Origin: IDS-8 sp964491485
GTDB lineage: Bacteria; Pseudomonadota; Gammaproteobacteria; Steroidobacterales; Woeseiaceae
DNA: 7,253 nt
Reading direction: 5' to 3'
Assembly: GCA_964491485.1 (NCBI GenBank)
Contig: CAZBGV010000162.1
Coordinates: forward strand, 1-7,253
Below are positions 1-6,563 of this stretch, piece after piece. Below the pieces are notes generated by a model, which saw nothing but the letters and a program-made list of their open reading frames with translations, did no database searches and was not told where the DNA came from. Both the position numbers and the translations under genes were made by a program. The first letter of the stretch is position 1. The number at the start of each line of letters is the position of its first letter.

Positions 1-682
1 TGGCGGTCACCAGGATGTTCGACGGCTTGATGTCCCGGTGGATGACCAGGCTCATATGCGCATAGTGGACGGCGTCGCAGATCAGGCGGAACAGCTCCAG
101 CCGCTCGCGGATCGACAGCCGGGTGGCGTCGCAGTACTCGTCGATGCGGATCCCGTCGATGTACTCCATGACGAGGTACGGCACGCCCTCTTCCGTCGTG
201 CCCCCGTCGAGCAGCCGCGCGACGTTCGGATGGTCGAGATTGGCGAGGATCTGGCGCTCGCTGCGCAGGCGCGCTTCCGTCAGCGGATCGATGAGCCGGC
301 GCTTGCCGAACTTGATCGCCACCTGGCGCTCGAACTGGCGGTCGTCCCGGCTCGCGAGATAGACGACGCCCATACCGCCGTAGCCCAGCAGCCGCTCGAT
401 CCGGTAGGCGCCGACGCGCGTTCCCGCGATGCCGTCCGGCGGCTGGGAGTCGCTGGCGAAAGCCGCCTTGATGGTGCTCGAGATGGCCTTTTCGACGGTG
501 GACTCGACCGCCGAATCGGCGGAGAGCAGCGAGGCGATGTAACGGAGCAGCTCCGGGTCGTCGCCGCACGCCTGCTCGAGAAAAGCCTGGCGCTCGTCCG
601 GCGGCCGCGCCAGCGCCTCCGCAAACAGCCCGTCGACGCGGCGCCACCGCGCGGGCGTGAGCTCAATCGTCCGCGAGCTCAT
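1..682 (-). CDS. Serine/threonine protein kinase, N-terminal part (3' end beyond window)
   Basis: Hanks-type Ser/Thr kinase; 227 codons are visible and the frame is still open at position 1. Residues 1-90 form an extension with an early block (W13-R-R-V-D-G-L-F, then PPDERQAFLEQACGDDPELL at about 27-46) typical, as I recall, of kinases paired with TIGR02999 sigma factors. The kinase domain starts near residue 92: glycine-rich loop GYGGMGVVY at 100-108, VAIK with the ATP-binding lysine K124, a likely helix-C glutamate at E142, and the catalytic loop HRDIKPSN at 215-222 with D217, K219 and N222. The DFG motif, activation loop and any C-terminal TPR, WD40 or membrane segment lie outside the window. 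The ATG at 680-682 lies inside the end of the sigma gene, giving a 20-base overlap in another frame with no strong ribosome site, so translation is probably coupled. The likely substrate is the neighbouring sigma factor. Kinase identity is secure; the partner is inferred. Confidence 0.93.
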   Translation of the reverse strand, partial: MSSRTIELTPARWRRVDGLFAEALARPPDERQAFLEQACGDDPELLRYIASLLSADSAVESTVEKAISSTIKAAFASDSQPPDGIAGTRVGAYRIERLLGYGGMGVVYLASRDDRQFERQVAIKFGKRRLIDPLTEARLRSERQILANLDHPNVARLLDGGTTEEGVPYLVMEYIDGIRIDEYCDATRLSIRERLELFRLICDAVHYAHMSLVIHRDIKPSNILVTA

Positions 683-1238
683 TGGCGAGCCAGGCTTTCG
701 CGAGCCGCAGGTCGCGGTCCACCGTCGCCGCCGAGATGCCGAGCGCCTCGGCCATCTCGTCGTAAGTCATGCCTCCGAAGAAGTGCAGCACCAGGATGTC
801 GCTTTTCCGCTCGTCGATGCGCGCAAGCTTGGTCAACGCGGCGTCGAGCTCGAGCAGCCGGTCCGTTTCGACGGGCGTCCCGCTGTCCTCGTGCAGGGTG
901 ACCGGCCGGATGCCGCCGCCGCGCTTGTCGCGTTGCCGCGCGCGGCCGTAGTCTGTGAGTATCCGGCGCATCAGCCGGGCGGCGATCGCGAAGAAGTGAG
1001 CGCGGTCCTGCCACGCGATCTCGGCATCCGCCAGTCGCGCGAAGGCCTCGTTGACCAGCGCGGTCGCCTGCAGCGTATGGCCGCTGCGCTCGGCGCGGAG
1101 CTGCCGCGCCGCGATCCGCCAAAGGTCGTCGTAAATGAGCGGCGTGAGCTGGTCGAGAGCCGCCTTGTCGCCGGCACGCCAGTGATGCAGGAGCGTCGTC
1201 ACCGACGCTGCATCGCTCACTCGGCGCCGGCTGGCCAT
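663..1238 (-). CDS. ECF-type RNA polymerase sigma factor (TIGR02999/ECF43-like)
   Basis: A 191-residue sigma-70 family factor that should direct RNA polymerase to a small regulon. Region sigma-2 spans about 14-100 and includes LVNEAF at 61-66 and the basic stretch RARQRDKRGGG at 99-109. Region sigma-4 spans about 128-188, with a helix-turn-helix around MTYDEMAEALGISAATVDRD (157-176). Where ordinary ECF factors have acidic DAED just before the L-V-x-E-x-F block, this one has Q57-A58-T59-A60. That is the hallmark of kinase-linked ECF43-like factors; in Vibrio parahaemolyticus EcfP, phosphorylation of a threonine in this region by the kinase PknT supplies the missing negative charge. I see no anti-sigma gene next to it; the next gene is a kinase overlapping by 20 bases. 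I chose the ATG at 1236-1238 because it gives the usual family length and has GAGG at 1244-1247 five bases upstream. A longer form starting at 1352 is possible but would add an atypical 38-residue tail. Family assignment is firm; the ECF43 label is from memory. Confidence 0.93.
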   Translation of the reverse strand: MASRRRVSDAASVTTLLHHWRAGDKAALDQLTPLIYDDLWRIAARQLRAERSGHTLQATALVNEAFARLADAEIAWQDRAHFFAIAARLMRRILTDYGRARQRDKRGGGIRPVTLHEDSGTPVETDRLLELDAALTKLARIDERKSDILVLHFFGGMTYDEMAEALGISAATVDRDLRLAKAWLANELADD

Positions 1239-1394
1239 GCCCGCCTCGTTCCTGAGCGCATTTCCTATCCCTGGCCGCGAGTGCCGAATCCTGCGGTGTT
1301 GAAGGTATCGGTGTGCGGCCTGCGCATAAGTTACTACAATCGGCGCCGCCATTGCCTCGATTTACCTTTTCTGCTTATTAGAAGGAGCACCGCC
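1239..1394. promoter_or_regulatory. Intergenic region, probably divergent promoters
   Basis: This stretch separates the minus-strand sigma gene from a putative plus-strand start at 1395, so promoters in both directions are expected. On the plus strand TACAAT at 1335-1340 is a fair -10 hexamer about 55 bases before the ATG. I see no good -35 box at 16-18 bases; the nearest, TTGAAG at 1299-1304, is 30 bases away. An 8-base perfect palindrome, CGGCGCCG, sits at 1341-1348 immediately after this -10. I see no convincing sigma-70 promoter for the minus-strand sigma gene. The pair may be autoregulated through an ECF promoter that I cannot recognise. Confidence 0.3.
1382..1387 (+). promoter_or_regulatory. 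Strong ribosome binding site for a plus-strand gene
   Basis: AAGGAG lies seven bases before the ATG at 1395-1397. It is as good a Shine-Dalgarno match and spacing as any in the window, and it is the main reason to believe that a plus-strand gene begins here. Confidence 0.55.
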
Positions 1395-1402
1395 ATGGCC
1401 CA
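1395..1402 (+). CDS. Putative 5' end of a divergent gene cut by the assembly gap
   Basis: Only ATG GCC CA (Met-Ala-His/Gln) is visible before the run of N, so nothing can be said about the product. The case rests on the well-placed AAGGAG (1382-1387), a possible -10 TACAAT (1335-1340) and the layout: the start points away from the sigma factor gene and towards the gap. It would be transcribed divergently from the sigma/kinase pair and convergently with gene D. A chance ribosome site and ATG next to the gap is the alternative; on the minus strand the same bases could be the tail of gene D or of another gene hidden in the gap. Confidence 0.4.
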
Positions 1403-1502
1403 NNNNNNNNNNNNNNNNNNNNNNNNNNNNNNNNNNNNNNNNNNNNNNNNNNNNNNNNNNNNNNNNNNNNNNNNNNNNNNNNNNNNNNNNNNNNNNNNNN
1501 NN
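1403..1502. other. Assembly gap (100 N)
   Basis: This is a run of exactly 100 undetermined bases, the usual scaffold placeholder for a gap of unknown size. It hides the 3' end of gene D and the body of the putative plus-strand gene at 1395. The real distance, and even the number of genes between the left and right halves, is unknown. Any reading frame crossing it is meaningless. Confidence 0.97.
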
Positions 1503-2437
1503 CTCGGCTCCGCCGCGCAGATGCGCCGCAGCGCGGCCGCATCCGTGATCTGGTACATGCGCGTCGGGTCGCCGCCCGCCGCGATCAGGCGCAGCGTCAT
1601 GCCGGTCGCAATCTGGTCGGCGAGCCAGCTGTCGGATTCGCAGTTCATGACCGGGTTGCCGCTCAGCTGGGCGCAATACACGTCCTTGATGAGCTTTTTC
1701 AGGACCCGCTCGCGCACGGCCGCGATCGTGTCGCGCCCGCCGGGCCCGATCCCGATCTCGCGCAGGAGCCGGCGCGAGTTATCTCCGGGAGTGCGCGTGC
1801 CCGCGCCGGGATGGCCCTCCGCCCGCTGCCATTCCTTTTCCCAGACGTACTCCATCTTGATCATGTCCACCTGCTCGCGGAGCGCCTGGTCGTCGGTGTC
1901 GTGGAACATGTCGATGATGAAACCCTGCAGCTCGTCGGTGCCATCCTTGAGGTCCTCGGCGACCTGCTGCAGGTAGGGCGCCGGATCCGTGGTGCCGTCC
2001 GGCATCTCATCCAGCAGCTCGCTGTACACCCGGCCGCCGTAGCTGCGGATCGCGCCCGCCACCGCGCCCGAGCCGGGCAGGAAGTGGTTCAGCCCGAGCT
2101 GCAGTCCCTGGCCGATGAACTCGGCGATTCTCCGGTTCTGGATCTCCTCCTGGTTCTGCTGATCGATCCGGTGCCGATACCAGTGCGAGAAATCCCGCAG
2201 GGCACGCCCGGAGCCCTGCTCGATGGAGGTGAGCGAATCCTGCGTGTATTCGCGCAGGGGCACCTCGGAGTCCCGCAAACGGTCGAGGAACTCGCCATAG
2301 TGAGGTCTCGAGCCGACGATCTCCTCAGCCTCGAATTCGCAAACGCTGCAACTTTCTTCTTCGTCCTGCGCCAGGACATTACCCGCCGCCAGTGTCAGGG
2401 CGGCGACCAGTACGGTGAATCTCGCGTAAGCGCGCAT
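1503..2437 (-). CDS. Exported protein of unknown function (gene D), 3' end lost in assembly gap
   Basis: I do not recognise this protein; 311 residues are visible. A clear Sec signal peptide covers residues 1-23 (basic start, hydrophobic core, V-L-A then Q24), with no lipobox, so the product is periplasmic or secreted. The mature N-terminus is acidic and carries a C-x-x-C pair (C30, C33). Further cysteines are C255, C266 and C307, so disulfides are plausible. Residues 85-105 are polar and Gln/Arg-rich. They are followed by a glycine-rich, weakly hydrophobic stretch at 107-135 (GQGLQLGL, then PGSGAVAGAI). The remainder looks mainly helical. The start is secure: AGGAGG at 2446-2451 is eight bases upstream, and gene C stops only three bases before the ATG, so it is the fourth gene of the operon. 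It has none of the motifs shared by A, B and C, so it is probably a partner rather than a paralogue. The C-terminus is unknown. Confidence 0.82.
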
Positions 2438-2440
2438 GAC

Positions 2441-4579
2441 TCAGCCCTCCTCCACTTCGTCGAAATACAGCGTGCCGTCCTCGCTCTCGACACGGCCGGA
2501 CGACACGCGCGTGCCGTCGTCGAGCCGCCAGTCGATCTGGTACTCGTAGTCGTAGCGGTCCGAGGGCAGCATGAAGTCGATCGTGCGTGACAAATCCTGC
2601 CCGTCGCGCGGCCTGAGCGAGACGCGCTTCGACTGCACGGTGTCGCCGAGCGTGTAGAAGAGCCGGACCTCCACCGAGCGGACGTTCGCCGCCGAGAGAT
2701 CCTCGGGCCTCGCCTCCAGGAAGACGCTGCGCGGCTGGTACGGCGGCACGACGGAAATGCCGCTGCGGCTCGACGATCTCCACGGCTCGTCCACTTCCGC
2801 ACCGCCGAAGAAATTCCAGAGCACCCGGTACTCGTAGTCGAGGAACCCGGAGCCGGAATCGCCGAGCCTGGCGTAGGCGAGCTTGAAGTTGTTGGCCGTC
2901 TGCTGGAAGTTGTTGCGGTCGATCCGGACCTCGTCCGTCGTTACGCTGCCGTTATCGTGCCTCTTGCGCAGCGTGACGGTCACGAAATTGATGTACTGGC
3001 CGAAGTCGGCGGCATTGAGTCCGTCGATGAACACCGGGACTTCCCGCTGGCGGAAGGCCGAATCGCCGATGTCGACGGTCCGGAATACGCGCTCGTCCTC
3101 CACCAGCCGCGTGAGGTCCCCGATGTTCTGGTCGAAGCGGTGCGACAGCGTGGAAACCGTGTACTTGTTGAGGTCGATCGTGAACTTGCCGGACTGGTGC
3201 ACCCGCTTCATCTTGTAGGAAGCCACCACCGCGAGCGACGGCAGCTCCTCGATCTCCTCGTCCGCAGGAACACTCTCTGCGCGGTTTCCGGCCTCGGCCG
3301 CTTCCGCTTCGTGAGTGCCGAGCTCCTGGCGGCGGGCTTCGGCCTCCGTGCGCCGTTCGCCGGCCGTGCCGGCGTAGCGATCGGCCTGCTGGCTCCACTG
3401 CTGCGCGAGTTGCTCCAGGTTCTCGCGCTCGGTTGCGTCGGTTGCCGCCGCCGCGCGCTGCCGGTACTCCGCGGCGATCTCCCGCGCGCTCGCGGCACGT
3501 TCCTCGAGGGCGGTGACGCCGGACTCGGCAGCCTCCACGCGCTGCCGGGTCTCATCGAGGCGCGCGCGAGTGCCGGCCGCCTTGGCACGCAGCTCGGCAT
3601 TCGCTGCGTTGCGCGCGCGTGCCGCCTCGTTGGCTTCCCGCGTTTCGCTGCGCCGCGCCTCGAGCAGCGCCGATGCCTTGCTCAGCATCCCGTCGGTGCC
3701 GCCGGTCCCCGCGAGCTGCGCCGCGGTCGGCGTGCCGGACGAATCCGCCCGGTCGAACATGAGCTGCGTCAGGCGGTCGTAGGCCGTCGAGATCAACGCA
3801 TCCATCTTCTCGTCCGAGCCCACCTGCGTGATCTTGATCGCGCCGCTGCGCCGCAGGTCCTCGAAAGCCGCCTCGATCTCGGCCTGGAGATACGGCGTGG
3901 CGACGCCGGCCGCGAAGTTGTCATGGGAGTAGATGCGCTCGAAGTCGGCCTCGATCCGGGCCTGCATCGGCGAACGGAAGCCGTCGATGTCCATGTTGAA
4001 GGAGAAGGAAATGTCCGGGGTACGGCTGTGGAACGATTCCCAGAGCACTTCCGCGCCCTTGCGCGTCAGGCTGAGCGATACGGCCGCCTTCGCGTTCTCC
4101 AGCACCGGCGCCTTGCCCACGCCGAGCACCTGGTCGGTGAACTCCGAGCCTTCCGTCGCAAACGACGAGATGAGCGCGAACGTGCCGGACTTGAACGCGA
4201 CCGGGCCGATGATGCGGCCGTTCGGGTTCACGCGCCGGAGCTCCGAGCGGGCGTCGGCGAGCACGTCGTCCGGCACGCCGAGCTCGACGACCGCGTGCAC
4301 GATGCCGCCTCCGGCCGCCTTGTCGCTGTCGGCTTCCGCCGTCACTGCCGGCTCGACGTAGCGCAGGAACGAGAACTCCGGGAGGCCGTTGTCATTCGTA
4401 GCCAGCCGTGCCTTGTCCGCGACGTAGAAGTACTCGTCGGGATTGGCCGCCGACGGGAACAGCGTCAGCTCGCCGGCCCGCACCTGGCGGTCGATGACGA
4501 CCTCCTGGGCCTGCACGGCCGCCGCCGCGAGCAGCCAGCCGGCCGCCAGCAGCAACAGTGTTCGTACGTGCCGTCTCAT
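2441..4579 (-). CDS. Exported coiled-coil protein of an unnamed family (gene C), paralogue of gene B
   Basis: This 712-residue protein is of no family I can name. A signal peptide covers residues 1-24 (MRRHVRT, a Leu/Ala-rich core, VQA then Q25), without a lipobox. An N-terminal region (about 26-220) matches gene B at G-x-P-E-F-x-F (65-71), a G-G-x-x-x-H block (91-95) and GKAPVLENAKAAVSLSL (155-171). Residues about 298-435 are an Ala/Glu/Arg-rich, heptad-like stretch without proline and almost certainly a coiled coil. The C-terminal region (about 450-712) looks beta-rich. It contains INFVTVTLRKR (530-540), two Y-x-Y motifs (582-584 and 678-680) and a closing DGTLYFDEV (701-709). I see no cysteine and no catalytic motif. 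The ATG at 4577-4579 shares one base with the stop of gene B and has GGAGG at 4587-4591. The frame stays open far upstream, but there it only mirrors gene B in another frame. The operon position suggests that it works with A, B and D at the cell envelope; a structural or binding role is inference. Confidence 0.88.
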   Translation of the reverse strand: MRRHVRTLLLLAAGWLLAAAAVQAQEVVIDRQVRAGELTLFPSAANPDEYFYVADKARLATNDNGLPEFSFLRYVEPAVTAEADSDKAAGGGIVHAVVELGVPDDVLADARSELRRVNPNGRIIGPVAFKSGTFALISSFATEGSEFTDQVLGVGKAPVLENAKAAVSLSLTRKGAEVLWESFHSRTPDISFSFNMDIDGFRSPMQARIEADFERIYSHDNFAAGVATPYLQAEIEAAFEDLRRSGAIKITQVGSDEKMDALISTAYDRLTQLMFDRADSSGTPTAAQLAGTGGTDGMLSKASALLEARRSETREANEAARARNAANAELRAKAAGTRARLDETRQRVEAAESGVTALEERAASAREIAAEYRQRAAAATDATERENLEQLAQQWSQQADRYAGTAGERRTEAEARRQELGTHEAEAAEAGNRAESVPADEEIEELPSLAVVASYKMKRVHQSGKFTIDLNKYTVSTLSHRFDQNIGDLTRLVEDERVFRTVDIGDSAFRQREVPVFIDGLNAADFGQYINFVTVTLRKRHDNGSVTTDEVRIDRNNFQQTANNFKLAYARLGDSGSGFLDYEYRVLWNFFGGAEVDEPWRSSSRSGISVVPPYQPRSVFLEARPEDLSAANVRSVEVRLFYTLGDTVQSKRVSLRPRDGQDLSRTIDFMLPSDRYDYEYQIDWRLDDGTRVSSGRVESEDGTLYFDEVEEG
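2446..2451 (-). promoter_or_regulatory. Ribosome binding site of gene D inside the end of gene C
   Basis: AGGAGG, within the longer purine run GGAGGAGGG (2445-2453), lies eight bases before the gene D ATG. It is formed by the last Glu-Glu-Gly codons of gene C, so D is probably translated from C-containing mRNA. Confidence 0.75.
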
Positions 4580-6531
4580 CACTCGTCCTCCCCAAGCAGG
4601 ATGTTGAAGCGCGCGAGCTGGTTCCCCGCCTCGGCAACCACGGCTCTTTTCGCCGCGTTCACGATGTCGCGCGCGGCTTCGTCGAGCACGTCCGTCCGCA
4701 GCGCTTCCGGCAACGCGGCGTAGATGTAGTCGTCGCTGGTGCGCTTGCTCCACGGTGTGGCGAGCCGGCCTTCCTCGCGGTGGTTGAAGATCAGGCGGTA
4801 GACGTAGCCTTCCGCGCCGTTGTTCATGAAGATCTGCTGGCCGACGAGCGGCTCGCCGCCGGCGACGGAGAGCTGGATGTTCTGCTCCGATTCCTCGCCG
4901 AGCTTCGGATAGCGGATCTGCGCCGTGACGCGCGTGACGCCGGCCGCCTCGAGCTCGGCCAGGTCGGCCTCGAGCTCGATGGCGCGCCGCGCCAGGGGAG
5001 AGGCGATCGACACGCCTTCCCAGTCGCCGCGCTGCCACGACGGGTTCTCCGGCCAGCGTTTGCCGCCGCGGAAGGACATCTGCACCTTGTACTCGTAGGT
5101 GCCGCTGTCGGGGTCGGCGCCGCGGGCATAGTTCAACAGGGCCCGCGTTCCCTTGTCCCGCAAGTGGGCCTCGTCGATGGTGAGCGCGTCCTCGAACACG
5201 CTGCCGTCGGGCCGCGCCTTGCGGACGTTGATCGTCGTGAAATTGATTTCGGAGCCGTACAGATCCTTGTCCTCGGCATCGATGAGGAAGAGGATGTCGC
5301 GCCACTCGAACATCGGGTCGTCGAGCACGACCGATTGCACGGCATGCGGGTCCGACGCCACCTCCGCGTACCAGCTCTTCAGGTTGCCGACGACCTGCAG
5401 CGGCCAGCGCAGGGTGAGCTTGTAGTCCATGCGGAACACCTGCCGGCCGCGCTGGATGCCCGTCTTGATCTTCTCGACGTTGTAGGTGTAGCGCGCGCCC
5501 GTGCGGATCCCCAGGTCGTCGCCATCTCCCTCCCCGTCGCCTTCCGAGGTGCGGTTCGCGGCCGGCGCCTCGGCCGGCTGCGACATCGAGTTGATGAAGT
5601 AGTTGATGAAGGCCTCGCGAATCTTCTCGACGCGCTCGTCGGCGACCCGCTCCTCGAATTCGAACGTGATGTAGCGCTGCTCCATGAGGTAGCTGTACTC
5701 CTCGCGCATCTCGTCGTACGAGTACTCGTACACGTTCTTTTCGGAGGTGGTGCAGAAGAACAGGAAGCAGCCCGTGCTGCCCTTCTCGCGCCCCGCGTAG
5801 GTGCGCCGGTACTCGGCCTGGATGCGCTGGATCTCGCGCTCGATTCGGCTCCAGTCGATGACGACCTGGCCCCTGGCGGCCGGCATCTGCGTCTCGTACG
5901 CGAGATTGAAGACCGCCGTCACGTCGGTGATGGTGGACTCGGGCTCGAAAGTCCTGGCCAGCAGCTGGGCGCCGACGGCGTCGAGCTTCGCGGCGGCCGC
6001 GGCTTTCCCGCCGGGCATCAACGGCGCCGCGCCCGACGACACGAGCTGCTCGCGCCGCTCGCCGTCCTGCAGGGTGGCCGACACGATCGAGAAGCCCGGG
6101 TCCGCGCCGGCGGCCGCGAACAGCGGAGCCGCGCCCTTCAGCACCCCGCCGTGCTCGCTTTCGACGATGTCGCGCAGCTCGGCCTCCTGCTCCGTCGTGA
6201 GTCCCCACTTGACGAGGAAGTGCAGGAGCGCGCCCGACAGGCCCGTGCCGTCCCTGTTGGTCCCGGTGATGAACTTCATGAACAGGAACTCGGGGCGGCC
6301 GTCGTCCGAGATCGCGACCGTGAGGCGCGGCGGCAGGTAGTAATAGCCGATCTTCGCGGACCGGCCCGCTTCCCCGTACAGGACGACGTCGGTGCCGTCG
6401 TCGAGCTTCACCGAAATCCGCCGGTCGTCGTCGAGGACGACCGCCCCGGCGAGCGGCGCAATGCCGACGAGCACAAGCGCCAGCATCGCCCTGAAAGCCG
6501 TGTAGGAACGTCCGTGGATTCTCCTGATCAT
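4579..6531 (-). CDS. Exported protein of an unnamed family (gene B), paralogue of gene C
   Basis: This 650-residue protein is of no family I can name. A signal peptide covers residues 1-30 (basic start, core MLALVLVGIAPLAGA, cleavage after A30), without a lipobox. The N-terminal region resembles gene C: G-x-P-E-F-x-F at 78-84, SGALLHFLV at 99-107 and GAAPLMPGGKAAAAAKL at 167-183. The middle is specific to B: its only two cysteines lie five residues apart (C255, C260) around F-L-F-F, then comes a Tyr-rich stretch (268-287) and an acidic Gly/Asp/Glu linker (329-339). The C-terminal region (about 347-610) matches C and A: INFTTINVRKA at 429-439, and Y-x-Y motifs at 479-481 and 576-578. A final Ala/Glu/Arg-rich helix (611-645) is absent from A and C. 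The ATG at 6529-6531 was chosen for the signal peptide that follows and AGGAG at 6539-6543, seven bases upstream; earlier in-frame starts would overlap gene A. The stop overlaps the gene C start by one base. Probably periplasmic or surface-exposed; no enzymatic motif is seen. Confidence 0.88.
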   Translation of the reverse strand: MIRRIHGRSYTAFRAMLALVLVGIAPLAGAVVLDDDRRISVKLDDGTDVVLYGEAGRSAKIGYYYLPPRLTVAISDDGRPEFLFMKFITGTNRDGTGLSGALLHFLVKWGLTTEQEAELRDIVESEHGGVLKGAAPLFAAAGADPGFSIVSATLQDGERREQLVSSGAAPLMPGGKAAAAAKLDAVGAQLLARTFEPESTITDVTAVFNLAYETQMPAARGQVVIDWSRIEREIQRIQAEYRRTYAGREKGSTGCFLFFCTTSEKNVYEYSYDEMREEYSYLMEQRYITFEFEERVADERVEKIREAFINYFINSMSQPAEAPAANRTSEGDGEGDGDDLGIRTGARYTYNVEKIKTGIQRGRQVFRMDYKLTLRWPLQVVGNLKSWYAEVASDPHAVQSVVLDDPMFEWRDILFLIDAEDKDLYGSEINFTTINVRKARPDGSVFEDALTIDEAHLRDKGTRALLNYARGADPDSGTYEYKVQMSFRGGKRWPENPSWQRGDWEGVSIASPLARRAIELEADLAELEAAGVTRVTAQIRYPKLGEESEQNIQLSVAGGEPLVGQQIFMNNGAEGYVYRLIFNHREEGRLATPWSKRTSDDYIYAALPEALRTDVLDEAARDIVNAAKRAVVAEAGNQLARFNILLGEDE

Positions 6532-6538
6532 CGTAGTG

Positions 6539-6543
6539 CTCCT
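6539..6543 (-). promoter_or_regulatory. Ribosome binding site deciding the start of gene B
   Basis: AGGAG lies seven bases before the ATG at 6529-6531, in the 32-base spacer between genes A and B. The frame of B runs open upstream through gene A, so this site and the signal peptide after it fix the start. The spacer holds no visible terminator, in keeping with one transcript. Confidence 0.7.
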
Positions 6544-6563
6544 GTTACCGGATCTGCGCGCGG

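Noticed and set aside
1341..1348. Palindrome CGGCGCCG after the TACAAT hexamer as an operator
   Set aside because: An 8-base GC-only palindrome is expected by chance in DNA this GC-rich, and no second copy stood out nearby.
1239..1352. Longer sigma factor starting at 1352
   Set aside because: It adds 38 residues not typical of the family. The start at 1238 has a better-spaced GAGG and gives the usual length.
1334..1502. Continuation of gene D through the N run to a stop at 1334
   Set aside because: The frame across a gap of unknown length is arbitrary, and the residues read after the gap cannot be assigned to D.
4580..6208. Upstream extension of the gene C frame, which would give a protein of about 1255 residues
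   Set aside because: This stretch overlaps gene B in another frame, and its translation is Arg/Ala/Gly-rich and low in complexity. The signal peptide and ribosome site at 4579 mark the true start.
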